From NCBI GenBank assembly GCA_008933995.1, contig WARS01000043.1:534501-598500 (forward strand): a DNA stretch of 64,000 nt, in the 5' to 3' direction. The notes beneath the pieces are model-generated. The model was not told the origin of the DNA, ran no database searches, and saw nothing but the letters and a program-made list of their open reading frames with translations. This DNA is from Datnioides undecimradiatus. Lineage: Eukaryota > Chordata > Actinopteri > Lobotiformes > Datnioididae. The stretch's first letter is position 1; each line of letters starts with the position of its first letter. Shown one piece after another: positions 51,571 through 62,485 of this stretch. A program made the translations under genes and the position numbers.

Positions 51571-52869
51571 GTCGTGTGATTTATTTATTGTATTAGGATG
51601 CATTAATTTAACTACTACTTAATACATTCCTTAAACTTGCAACTGAGTGTGTTACACTATCAACCCAGACTGTATTACAGTAGCTGACTCAACAGCAGTT
51701 TTCATAACATTCTTCCAACATCAGCACCACAGCAAAGTTGACCTTTACTCCAGTCGGTCTATAGACATAACTGCTCTCTCTTACACAATAACTTACCTGT
51801 TTTGCTAACAGGTTAAACGTTACTGAGCTATAGAATAGATTTTTCCATAAGCCCCACAGATGAGGCAATAGATCGTGTATTCTGTAAAATAGCCGAGGTT
51901 TGATTTTGGATTGTTGTTGTTATTAAAATACGGTGCGCCAAAAAAAACCAAAAACATGAAAACAGATCTTTCAAACATTCCTCACAAGCTGGGACATCGG
52001 GCTGCTTTATAGTTTTTGCCAAATAAATACTTAAACTATTAATCAACTCAAATCAAAAGAGTTGCAGATAAATACTGCAGATCAGCTGACTATTGCTTCA
52101 GCTATGCAACCTTGCAACTTTACTTTACAAATAAATTCCCAGGCATTAAAGATAGTTATGTAGTTTTAACCCATCTTATCTAAATATGTACCGTGTGGGA
52201 ACGTACGTTTTGCATGTATGTACGCCAATGTTTGTGCCCTGCAATACCTTACAGTATAACACATGGCATTTCCATCACTTATGCCTATAGCACACCATAT
52301 GGAGATCCCAATCCGTTCTAATTCAGGGCAATGGCCGGATAACGGAACGATTATGCAATGAGCAAAGGATTTCCGAGAGCCCAGAAATGAAAGTTAGCCC
52401 GTCACATCCTTAAAACAAATTATTATTAGACATAAAAATCAACGAAACAGGAACAACAAAGGCTAACCCGTTTAATGGGAAACACCGTGCCACAAAACAC
52501 CAGAACATTCCAGCACAGACACTTTAATATAACCGAGCTGGAGCATCCGTGCAAGGGATGAAGCTTTCCAGAGACAGTCAGACCAGAAAATAAAACTACC
52601 GGAGACAGTTCAACAGAACAAGAACTCCATATAACGGAGATACAAGATGTATGTCCCTAAACGGCGGTGTACAATAACTATCAACACCAGGTGATTCTGA
52701 ATTGCCCATTGCATCTCACAGTCTTGACACATAGCTCACAATGGACAACTATAAAATAAAAAATCTGCAAAACTAAAAACAAGTGGCATTGTTCTGTTTT
52801 GCATGCAGCATTAGAAAAGTCTAAATTATTTTATTATCTATGACAGTTTTTTTCTCTCTCTCTCGCTGT

Positions 52870-53180
52870 CTCCGAGTTAGCTTGCCGTGCCTGAGGACGA
52901 GCCACAGATGTGATGGAACTGCCTCCGATGCTAAGCGTTAGCCGTTAGCTCCACTAGCCGTTAGCCACCAGTAAACACATAAATGAAGCCGTGAACGGTC
53001 CAACACTTAAATGTTAGCCTCTAAATTGACACACACCCACTGTAGATAAATTCACGACTCGGTCGTGAACCACAATTGATTAAAGGGGCAACAGAAAGCG
53101 CCAGACACAGTTAGCTTAGCTTGTTAGCATTAGCTACTGAGATGCTGAGTGAACCAGAAGAAGCGCTGTTAGCAAAGCAA
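52870..53180. repeat. Cluster of TTAGC pentamers just inside fam13b intron 1
   Basis: About ten TTAGC copies occur on the plus strand in roughly 300 bp, for example gcgttagccgttagctc and agttagcttagcttgttagc. Spacing is irregular, so this is not a simple tandem array. I recall similar runs near many fish genes and repeats. Function unknown. Confidence 0.5.
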
Positions 53181-53208
53181 GCTAATCAGTCGCTACGGGG
53201 TACCTTAC

Positions 53209-53430
53209 CAGGTCAAAACAAACAGGAACGCGGAGCAAGATGCATTAATTTCTTGTTTGGTTTCTTTAGCCGACGTCTGGAGAAGACGGCAACTTCGATG
53301 AGATCAAAGCAGATGGCGTAGAAATATAGTCGGGATCATTGCAAAGACACTCGAAAATTATGTGGTTCCTGTTTCTTTTTTTGCTCGAACTGGCTCGGAT
53401 GCCCGTTTGCAGGTCGTTGCTTAGCGAGTC
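53209..53430 (-). other. fam13b: Probable fam13b 5'UTR exon 1
   Basis: A good donor (gacctg|gtaaggt) ends the exon at 53209. Upstream lies a CpG-enriched stretch (for example cgacgtc at 53271-53277, gcggag, cggcaa) with no long ORF, followed by promoter-like sequence. The 5' limit is a guess because no start site can be read from sequence. It contains short uORFs, such as MIPTIFLRHLL and MHLAPRSCLF, the latter ending just before the donor. It is assigned to fam13b as the nearest upstream donor in sense orientation. Confidence 0.55.
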
Positions 53431-53560
53431 TCTCTCTCTCTCACTCGCATAGACACACACGCACACACCCTCGAGGGACGAACCTGCCAAATACTGACCC
53501 CGCCTCTCTCACTCTGAACACAGCGGGAGACAACTGCCAAACGCTGACCCCGCCTTGCAC
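53431..53560 (-). promoter_or_regulatory. fam13b core promoter with two GC-box modules
   Basis: Two near-identical 22-bp modules (ctgccaa..ctgaccccgcct) lie at 53484-53505 and 53534-53555, exactly 50 bp apart and 20/22 identical. Each holds a CCCCGCC GC box (Sp1/KLF type). A CT/GA tract (53428-53442) and CA-rich sequence lie between them and exon 1. No TATA box is seen, as expected for a GC-box promoter of a broadly expressed gene. The promoter role is inferred. Confidence 0.5.
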
Positions 53561-54887
53561 AGTGGCAACCATCAAACTTAAAACACACAGATATTTCTTG
53601 ATTTTTTTTTGTCAACATATTATTTAATTATTATTCATACTGTAGCCTGGCACGTCACTTTTTTTCGTGTCACACATTGCTTTGTTTTAATATAGCCCTT
53701 ATTGATTATATACAGGCAATAAACATTATAAATGTGAGCCATCATTGACATTTGTGGACCTTTGCTATATATACTAGCAACTACTACCAAAGACTAGCTA
53801 ACTGAACTGAATTAGCGCAGTCGAAAACTTATTACACTCTTGCTCCTTGTGCTAATTATGCTTCATTAGTATAACTTAAAGCCACATTTTGATTCATACA
53901 GTTCACATTCCATAAACACATGCAAAAAGTATCATAAAATATATACAGTAATGTATAGTTTACATTTTAACTACTAGTAGATACATATTTTGATTTTGTC
54001 CACATACCTACATTTATGAGGAAAACATAGCAACAAAATAAATCTGCGATATTGCTAAATCATTAAAGTAATTCAAAAGTGTATTACGTTATGACAAAAT
54101 AGATATTTGAAACAGTATCATGAGATTTACTAACCTGCTTTTTTCTGAGGCTTTCATCCTCATCTCACTGTCCTCATAAGCAGATAGTTGGCTCAGTTGT
54201 CATGGCAATAGCAACAGGATGATGTCTCAACAACATCCTACAAATGATATTTCTTTCCTCTTTCTTTTACCGTCGAATGTTGTGTACATCAACTGCATTG
54301 TGACACATTATGAGTCATTTTCAGCCTCTGCTTATATACCATATATACCTCTGCTTATATTTGTGTGTGGTTATAACTTGTGGAATTTATCAAGTCTGTT
54401 TGTGGCACAAGTGTAAGTATGAGAGGCCTCAAAGTACTGCCAGGATTGTTGTGTGTAGACATTATAAAACATCAAAATTACTATATGCCAGTCTTAATTA
54501 CACTTGGTTTCAGTTAATCTGAAAAACCACAAAACCATAATAAACTTTAATTTCTCCTAGTTCATATATAATTTTTTTCTTTAATATTGTGTGTACCAGT
54601 AACCTATATAACCACATCATCCCTAGATTTCTTGATACTGACATTAACTTTACATAAAGCTCCCCAGGAAATTTAGATGTTAGTGATTTATTTGCATAAA
54701 TGGAATAAGTAAATGTGTGAATCATCTGTCCTTCAGAGTACGCACAGTAATTTACATGTGCCCTAAACCAAAATGTTGGAATATTTTAAGTCAAACTTAC
54801 CTTGTATTGTTACTGTTCCGTACTGTAGCACTGTATCCGTAGTGCTGTCTACTTGCGCTTAACCTGCTAAAAATCAGTTGGTATATA

Positions 54888-54901
54888 CTGCCACCTGGTG
54901 A
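54888..54901 (-). promoter_or_regulatory. CTCF-like motif between fam13b and cxcl14
   Basis: Plus-strand ctgccacctggtga is the reverse complement of a CTCF core, matching 13 of 14 positions of CCASYAGRKGGCRS. Occupancy cannot be judged from sequence. Confidence 0.4.
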
Positions 54902-55484
54902 CTCCTTGTCTCCTACCACTTTCATTTCCCCCTAACCCTTTACTCATTTGCAAGGGCCATGTTTCCACTTTGTTTCAGTTTCGATTATGCAGTGGTTTAT
55001 AATGAAATGAGTCTAACGCAAACATGAGCTGCTCTATAGACACTTTATTGCTGTGTTTATTGTTTTACACTCAATGGAATGTTTAACTGTGTGTTTGGTG
55101 GGCCAGTCCAAACACTCACCCTCCAAATATCTGTTACCAAACCAAAAGATTTAAATAGCAAAAACAACTATGCAGTGATACAATATACATGACACTATAA
55201 AGTCTCTAGGTGAATTCATTCTCACTAACATATAGGCTATACTGGTCCATTTACAAAATGCTTCTTTATATATATTTATATATAAGATATAAAACAAGAG
55301 TAATGCACATTCTTCAAAATGTAAAGAAAATGTAGTGTTTCATTTTTTTGTATATATGCAGATACATTTGTGTGTGGTTTCTGTTTGGTGGCAACAAAAC
55401 AACACCCAACAGTCATTGTTACAAAGTGTAATCACGGCATACAAAACAGGTTTGACAGTATTGTTCAGGAGATCTATGGGAGGA

Positions 55485-55535
55485 GAGATAAGATAAGAGT
55501 ATCATTGTCCACAATGGGACTGCACTAGAAAGTGA
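55485..55535 (+). mobile_element. Second fish LINE-type 3'-tail fragment
   Basis: agataagataagagtatcat followed by tgtccacaatgggac resembles the dispersed fish tail ATAAGATAAGATAxCCTTTATTxGTCCCACAATGGG. It is diverged and about 50 bp long. Confidence 0.35.
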
Positions 55536-56380
55536 AATGATCTTGATGAAGTGCCTCTCATATATCAAAATGATGCTGCAGAGTCGTTAAGTGCTCTCTT
55601 TGCACGTATGGTACAGTATGTATGATTCAAAATGGTGGAGTTTCAGCCAAAGTGTCGCCTCTTGATGCTAAAACAAAGTTGAAAAGTTTGAAATCTCATG
55701 CACTGGTCAAACGCCTATATTCACAACATAATACACAGTCCACAGCGCACTTTAAAGGATAAGTTTGATAATGCCTTTTTTAAAAATTATTGTTAACAAA
55801 TCAGAATTGACCTGACTAACGATATCTGACATCCCATTTCTCTATACTGTAGTGCTCCATCATAAACCTATATTTAAGAGAAACTGCTGCACTGGGTGAT
55901 ATGGTTATTATATAAAAAAAAAGAAACATATCTATGGTCACTGTAGTATATTTGGAGGCATCGTCATACTAAATACTCAGCAGAGCACCAAATTTGTATC
56001 ACTCCGCAGCTGAAAAAAGTCCCATACAAACTAAATATTTACTCCTGTCTGCGCAACATTTGCTAAAAACTACAGTACCCAGCTGTTTTTCTTTCTCTCT
56101 TTTTAGAGGTGAAATCATTTATTCCTGGCCTTTTTTCACATGTTTGCATCTTCAGTAGTAATTCATGGAAATGGCGCACAGTGCAAGGTTTGGGAATTAA
56201 TGAGAAAAACAGAGAGTAACACATGTAGTATCTTGATTTGAATGGTTTCATGGGACATTGGTTAACACCAACAAAAAAACCCCCATAATAATCATCATCA
56301 GCCTTATCCTTTAAGGAAACTACTATGTGCTGTTCAATGGTTATGCAGGCAGTTTGCATGAGATATTGCTTCATTACACT

Positions 56381-56665
56381 TTTATTTCAAGAGGTGGACC
56401 AAAATATCATTCAGCCAGAGAAAAATATATAACAGATGGTCCTTTTTTTGATGTTAACTGCAGATGGGCTTGATTTCTTAGTGGATTTAATTGTCATATT
56501 TTAATAAACTCCAATCCACAGATGTAGCAATGGCACAAATTAACTAGCTATATTCTTTAATTTCTATTGAAACTACACCCTGCCGGTTAATTCCATAATA
56601 TTTTACAAAATGGGTGCTGCAGAGTGGTGTGTTTGTTTGTCACATATGACTGGCATGGACATGGT

Positions 56666-56716
<51 letters not shown>

Positions 56717-57396
56717 GGTAGATCTCCGTGATCTGAGTGAGCAATAGCAACTTCTGTATTATATGTAACTGCACACTGAGCACCTTTCCCCTACAAATGC
56801 AGAGAATCAGATTTACTGAAAACCTTTACCGCCGCATCCCGACTAAAACCTCTTAAACCAGCTGATAAATGTTGGCGTAGTACTAATGTCCTACCTGTCA
56901 TACGTCATATTGAATACAGAGTAGTGAAAATCGTAACAACTGAAAAACCCACGCTGTATTTTTTTCAAAGGAAGTTTTGCCTGTTTCTTCTTCAGAAGGA
57001 CACAATCTTACACATTCTTCACTTTGAACGAAGCCTAAAAGCCAAAGCAAAAGAGAAATCCCTTTAAGCAACAACTGAACAAACCTACAACTGTGTGCAC
57101 ACAGATGGTGGTGTCTCCTCCACTATTTTGACAAGTATAACTACAGTTGTAAAGACTGGAGTGGTGAGTGACTGCAACTAGATTGATGGCCGACTACAAC
57201 GAGCCCACCAGTGTACATATGAGCTAAAGAAATCTCTTAATGTGCTTGACGGATCTCAGGCAGAAGAGGGGGAAGTACAGTTTGATTGTAGATTACATTT
57301 TGTACTTCGCAAAAACAGTCCTGGTGATGTTGCCGTCTTGTTTTTAAAAAAAAAATGTCGTCTCACTTGATCCACGTGTGCTCTGGCGCCGAGGTT
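56381..57396 (-). other. cxcl14: cxcl14 3'UTR (end uncertain)
   Basis: Sequence after the stop has no conserved coding. It contains a 47-bp (CA)n microsatellite at 56668-56714. The first AATAAA at a sensible distance (about 1 kb) lies at 56386-56381 on the minus strand. Further AATAAA copies at 56122-56117, 55061-55056 and 55049-55044 would allow longer UTRs. Confidence 0.4.
56668..56714. repeat. (CA)n microsatellite in the likely cxcl14 3'UTR
   Basis: About 23 CA units on the plus strand, so (TG)n in the transcript if the UTR extends this far. Confidence 0.95.
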
Positions 57397-57412
57397 TTAG
57401 GCTTCATACACC
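57397..57412 (-). CDS. cxcl14: cxcl14 terminal coding exon (RVYEA stop)
   Basis: Only 16 coding bases follow the acceptor ttctgcctcag. The first completes the Arg codon, then gtg tat gaa gcc taa gives VYEA and a stop. Human CXCL14 ends RRVYEE, so the tail matches. The exon continues as 3'UTR to the left. Confidence 0.95.
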
Positions 57413-58485
57413 CTGAGGCAGAAACAGAAATAAGAGTTAATTTTAAGCATTTATTTAGGATGTGCTGCTTTGGCTGCCTTAACATGTTAAGATCTTTCTG
57501 CTAGCGTCACTAGCCCCCTCCACAAAGGGTTTTACTTTAAACTCTGGATTAAATCTTTAATTGGACAAAGGTTAAACCACCCTGAAACTCATAAAATCCC
57601 TATGGAGATATTCTGGGTCTCTGCCTCCTCCACAGGGCTTTTGTCTGTGGCTGACCCTGACCTCTGACCTGTGGACCTGTGACCAGTGAAAGGAAGGTGG
57701 GAGGAGACAACAAAACAAATCAATAAAGCTTCACAGTGAATTCTCTGCAGTTTACAGTTTAGTGATAAAAGAGGTTTTTGTGCATCATATGTGATGTTGG
57801 TAGAGCTGTGAGGTTTATGGAAATCTAATAGAAAAGAAAACAGAGTGGAGACTTACATCAAATATGAGACCTGTAGTGTTGTCTTACTAAATGTGTCTAT
57901 TATATAAACCCATTATTAAACCTGCAATAATTAGCTTATTGGCTACATGGGGGCAGCAGAGACAAGCTGCGAGCACAGCCAATTTCATGTTTTAATTTCG
58001 AGTGGTTAACATGCGTGCACACGTTTGCCTTTTTATGCACTCAGCTGTTATGAAGCGACGTTAGCATTCATTCGCAGTCATGTTTATGAGAATCTCATGA
58101 ATGTAAAACCAATTTTCATTCTCATTTTGGCTCCGTTTATGGTCTCTTGCAACCCTGAAGAGAAATGTTTGGATCTTTAGCCGCTAAATATTCTCTACCT
58201 TCACCAACTGCTTGGTAAAAAAAAGCTTTGTAGAGCTTTTTACGTTGCTTATGTTCAAATATTTTCTCTTGTCTTTTAGCACATAGGCTTGAAAACGTGT
58301 CATTAATGCAGACACACAAACAACGCAGAGAGAGATGGCTTAAAAAACAAACACAACAAAATAGGCGTGAGGAGAAAAAAAATGCCAGGAATCAAATTAA
58401 AGCTTCAAATTAAAGATTCAAACTTTGTTAAAGCTTTAAAGAAATCCATTACCTGATTTTGACAATGAATTATAAGATGCGTTAC
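57413..58485 (-). other. cxcl14 intron 3 (1.1 kb)
   Basis: GT..AG intron. A gggggcagcag patch at 57949-57960 partly resembles a CTCF site (about 11 of 14 positions). Otherwise unremarkable. Confidence 0.85.
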
Positions 58486-58599
58486 CTGTGCTTGTCCTTC
58501 CAGATGCGGAACCATTTGACCAGATTCTTGGTGCTCTGAAGTTTGGGGTGAAGACAATACTCCTGCCCTTTGAACCGAGCCACGTTCTCCATCGTCACA
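58486..58599 (-). CDS. cxcl14: cxcl14 coding exon 3 (CXCL14-specific insert and C-terminal helix)
   Basis: The acceptor is cttaacccgttag and the donor ag|gtaacgc. Length is 114 nt. It encodes (F)VTMENVARFKGQEYCLHPK, then LQSTKNLVKWFRIWKDKH. It contains the fourth cysteine (EYC), the LHPKLQSTK signature and the amphipathic C-terminal helix. The five-residue insertion typical of CXCL14 (VSRYR in human, linked to protein turnover) reads VARFK here. Confidence 0.96.
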
Positions 58600-59575
58600 C
58601 TAACGGGTTAAGCAAGAAAGGCGGGGATTTTAGAGAATAAAAAATAAAAAAGTTTAACAGCAAAATTTTAAAATAAAAAATGTATAATCTTGTTCAGTTC
58701 ATTGCATTTAGCCATCTTCTAAGTTTTACAGAAAAAAAAATTATATTAAACTTTCTCAAAAGGACAGGACAGCAGGTCAAAATGTCAAGTTTTTAATTAT
58801 AATACCGCAGCACTGTAATGTGTTTAATTAAGTTGCACGATACGTTTGGTGAAATCGAGACAAGTGTGGTGCCTTCAGTAGTTTGAGGGAGAGAGTATGA
58901 GAGAAGGTTGAGCTCACATGCAGGAGCCAGCTCGCAGTATGTTTCTGTGTGAACTCCAGTGGAGCTGAATAGAGTAAAAAATCCAATTTTTAAGGTATTT
59001 TAGACAATTTGAAAGCCAGTCTGAATCATCTGAATAGAAACCAGTGAAGTTGTAAAACATTTGACCTGTTTTTGCCCCAAATTCCACGCTGCCCTCGCTA
59101 ACATTTCCGCAGTTAAATGCCCCCTCAATTCAAAAGATCCGCTTGCACAAGGCGGCCGGTGACTTTGGCAAAGATGTAATATTATGGCGCTGCCACTAAA
59201 AAATGTGACATTTGAGTTCATTGAATCAATTGGCCTGTCTGTAGCCCTCTGCTTAAGGCAACGGTAGAGACAGTCTGCCTGCATGTGGCATATTCAGGCC
59301 AAACAAGAGAAATGTGGGAAAAACACCCGCCGTGCCATGGGGCCTCTTCATCCAGGCACACACTCAAAGGCTCACCAAACCATGAATGTTAAATGAGTTG
59401 ACGACAGGAGAAAAGACCTGACTCTCAATAAAAACGCAGCATTCAGGAGTCATAAGGATTGGATTAAAAGAGTTTTTGCATGTATTTTCCTGCCCATTCA
59501 CTTGTCACTTTGTTTGGCTGGTGAGTTTCAGTTGGGCAGCTGTACAAGCTTTGTTATTAAAGAATGGATCTTTTA

Positions 59576-59601
59576 GTGTGTGTGTGTGTGTGTGTGTGTG
59601 T
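59576..59601. repeat. (TG)n microsatellite
   Basis: About 13 TG units in cxcl14 intron 2. Confidence 0.9.
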
Positions 59602-60824
59602 TTGATAGAGAAACATAAAAGTGCTTTTGTATGTGTGCATGCCAATGGACTCATATCTGCAAGGCTGTAATATACACACTCTGGATGTCTATCCATGGCT
59701 GCTCAGCAGAGGTGAAATTTAACCTAGTTACTGTGCTGATTTGAGCTTTAGTTCCTCCTCGTTGTAATTCACCTGGGCAGCTGTGGCGCGGCCACTGGCT
59801 CTAACGGCTAATGTGGTTAGCGAAATAGTTCATAAGCACAAGCAAAGGAAGGAAAGGCTGCTAGAAAATAAAATGAAAGAAAGTGATGGTAGTGAGGTGT
59901 ACTTAACTTGAGCATTTCAGTGTTTTTATACCAAGATCTAATGTCATAATGTGATTATCTTATAATATAAACCAAAATGAGATCCAACTCAACTAACAGG
60001 ACCAATACAATAACAATAATGATCTCATAAACCTTCACTCAGGTAAAAGATCTGATTACTTTAACAACTAACAGAGGACTAACATGCGCCAGAAGAATGG
60101 AAGTAGGAAGCAAAACAAGAGAAAAAGAAACAAATAAAAACAGACGGAGGGCAGTAGTAAGATTAATATTGTGTGATATGAGAAGAGGAGGGGAAGAAAT
60201 TATTTGAAAGAGAAGGAATAATGGAAAAGAGGGAAAAAAGAATGAATGAAAAAGAGAGGGAATGGGGAAATGGAGAGGAACGAAACAGGGACATTTCGGC
60301 GCTCCTAGCTTGTGTGTGCGTGGTTAGGAGTGGTCGCTCTGAATGCCAAACTGACCGCCGTAAGCCAAACAGCCACAACAAACGCCAGAGGGGGACTCTC
60401 TCGCTCATTTCTCTCCTGCTCTCTTTCTTTCAGTGGCTTTCCGGAGCCCGCTGAGGCTCATTTTTCACTGAGCACCAGCGGCTGGTGGCCCCCATCTCAT
60501 GCTAATAGAGCTGCCTTAAATAATGGCCGCACAGCAGTAACACACACACATAAACAGACCTGTGAGGAGACCAACTCTAGTAGTTCTCAGTGTTTTCTGC
60601 ACAGACTTATTTTATCATTTCAGACACATAAAACAATGCATTGCTGTTATTATTTTAACAGCATTATTGTGATTTTTGCGTTACGTGAACATCTACATGG
60701 ACAAGACTGGACCTTTGTATCAACCTATGTCCCTTTGAAGACTGGTTACTGATTCAAAAAAGTATGAAATCAAAGTAGGCTATTATAGAATATAAACTTT
60801 AAAAATCTTTTTTAATATAAATTG

Positions 60825-60925
60825 GTTTGTTAATCGATTTTGTTTGATTAATCAATTAATTATTTCACACTAAAATGTCAAAAACTAGGAGAAATGCCCG
60901 TTACAAATAATTTTACTTGATTGAA
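60825..60925 (-). repeat. Dispersed AT-rich teleost repeat, fifth copy (inverted, partial)
   Basis: gattaatcaattaattattt, aaaatgtcaaaaactaggag and aaatgcccgttacaa match the reverse complement of the element's distal part. Confidence 0.4.
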
Positions 60926-61314
60926 AACACTTAAAAGTGAAGAAAAGTAAAAAATACTGTGTAATCTTGTTTAATCTCAGTAAAAACACAAGTTTTTGTT
61001 AGCTACAGATGGAATATTTTTAATTAAAAAAACATTAGAAAAACATCTCAATACAAATTTCACAAATTTAAACTCATCTTAAGTCCCTGGAGACTTAATG
61101 CTTTTAATAAACACAACATGACGAACCACAACCCCTAGCCTCAACCCTGAAACCAAGTGTTTATTTAATTATTTACATTGTAGGGACTTGCACCTTACTC
61201 CCTAAAAGCACAGTGTGTAAACAGATGTCCGCCATATGTCACATCCACATTATCAGTCCCCCAGCGACCACTGCTGTGACCCAAATTGCGTTCTCTGTGT
61301 GATATTGTACTGTG

Positions 61315-61328
61315 CCAGCAGGTGGCAG
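61315..61328 (+). promoter_or_regulatory. CTCF consensus motif in cxcl14 intron 2
   Basis: ccagcaggtggcag matches all 14 positions of the CTCF core CCASYAGRKGGCRS and continues as cagag. It lies between cxcl14 exons 2 and 3. Confidence 0.5.
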
Positions 61329-62293
61329 CAGAGTTTGGGTGTTGGACACAAAACTGACTCCAGGGAGGCTGACATAACATCCCCATCTGTTGTCCCTTCA
61401 TGTAGCTTTGACATGAAACTTCAAATGAATTCCACACAGAAAATCACAGCTTGGATGTATGAGACTAAGTCCCTTTAGAGCTGGCCCGAGATCACAGTGG
61501 AAAAAACATTGTATATATAATGTAAGTTTATTTATTTAAAGTGGTCTTTCTATCTGAGCGCCACAGGCTACTTCTGAGTGTGTCTGGACCCCTTCAGGAG
61601 GAGAGGCCTAGTTATCATCAGAGACTTTCATGCTGCATTTTACGATGGCTCAGATTGAACATAATAGCCGTATGTGTGCTCGAGCTGTCATTTCATGGGT
61701 CAAAGGTCAGATAGCAGAGAGCGGGGGTAGGTGGAAGGATCAAACAGATATATATAATTCACAAACCAAAGCCAAAACTGTAAGTGACACTGTAGTCTGG
61801 TGTGTAAGTAAACCAACTTTTGGATGATTGCAATCATCTTACTGTGTAACTGTGCCATAATGCAACAATACCGCTTTAAATAATCATTAAACTGCTTGGA
61901 ATAAAAGCTTAAAGCTTTATTAAACCGTCATGTACTTGAAAGTCCTGGAAAGTTCTGGAAAGAGGTGCGTCTTTTCTCCCCACCTTTCCAACAAATAAAT
62001 CACTCCTCGCTTTTGACTACGGGGCGCAATTAAATCATCAGTTTATTATCACACTGTAAATCCTCCTAAGTGCTTTAAGCATAGACGACGGGATGTTTTG
62101 ATAATGGCTGCACAGCGGCCAAATATTTTTTATGGTATTCTGGAGGACCGTCATGGCCCAGTTGTGGTTGTATATCTGTGTGTCAAGCAGGTACAAGTAC
62201 TTTGATATAATGACTTGTAGAGCATGCCGGCACATGGAGAAGTAGAAGGGAAAGGGAGAAAAACAAGTATGTGAAAAGAGAGGGAGAGCCAGA

Positions 62294-62329
62294 GGTCAAG
62301 GGTTCAAGGAAGGTCAAGGGATCAAGGAA
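62294..62329. repeat. 18-bp tandem duplication with AGGTCA half-sites
   Basis: ggtcaagggttcaaggaa is repeated once with one change. Each copy, with the base before it, supplies an AGGTCAAGG nuclear-receptor-type half-site. It lies in a purine-rich tract (62230-62470) just 3' of cxcl14 exon 2. Confidence 0.7.
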
Positions 62330-62485
62330 AAGAAGTAAGACAAGGAGGATGATAAAGAGGAAAGATGGAGAAAGGGAGGATAAAAAATGAAAATCAAGAA
62401 AAGAACTGCAGGGCCGAGAAAGATATTGAGCAGAAAAACAAGAAAAAAGGGAGAATGGAAGAGAATAAAGGTCTCTCTCACTCAC

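Larger units (their letters stand above)
37053..53208 (-). other. fam13b first intron (16.2 kb)
   Basis: The longest intron. It holds SINE and LINE-tail remnants (42.4, 43.5 and 51.5 kb), three dispersed-repeat copies, the 24-bp hairpin at 43.7 kb, microsatellites and, at its promoter end, the TTAGC cluster. No coding exon is recognised on either strand. Confidence 0.65.
1..53450 (-). other. fam13b: fam13b gene (RhoGAP-like), 5' part, continues off the left edge
   Basis: Ten exons on the minus strand belong to one gene: two non-coding 5' exons and eight coding exons that join in phase into 354 codons. The product begins MRKSVSPL, then has a RhoGAP-like domain (about residues 22-234), an acidic linker, and the ERTIRAAVEQH block near residue 295. 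This order and the MRKS start match vertebrate FAM13B rather than FAM13A, whose N-terminus is longer and whose GAP loop keeps an arginine (family recalled from memory). FAM13 proteins are intracellular. Human FAM13B is about 915 residues, so roughly the C-terminal 60 percent, including the coiled coils, should lie left of position 1. The downstream-of-start introns total nearly 34 kb and the 5'UTR introns a further 18 kb. Exon phases leave no gap, so I think no coding exon is missing within the window. Confidence 0.92.
53561..56380. other. Intergenic region between cxcl14 3' end and fam13b promoter
   Basis: AT-rich, about 2.8 kb. It contains a CTCF-like motif (54888-54901), a LINE-tail fragment (55485-55535) and alternative minus-strand AATAAA signals near 55.05 kb that could extend cxcl14. 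No gene is seen. Confidence 0.6.
58600..62485 (-). other. cxcl14 intron 2 (3.9 kb)
   Basis: It contains a (TG)n microsatellite, purine-rich tracts, an inverted dispersed-repeat copy (60825-60925), the consensus CTCF motif (61315) and the 18-bp tandem duplication (62294). Confidence 0.85.

Noticed and set aside
1-53450. Assignment of the left gene to fam13a instead of fam13b
   Set aside because: The MRKS start, GLFxVNGNA loop without Arg, SPISILPA motif and linker order fit FAM13B. FAM13A has a longer N-terminus and keeps the arginine finger.
60312-60752. 146-codon plus-strand open frame, the longest in the window
   Set aside because: Composition looks random (Ser/Thr/His-rich with no domain), with no splice or promoter context. 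It lies in a cxcl14 intron.
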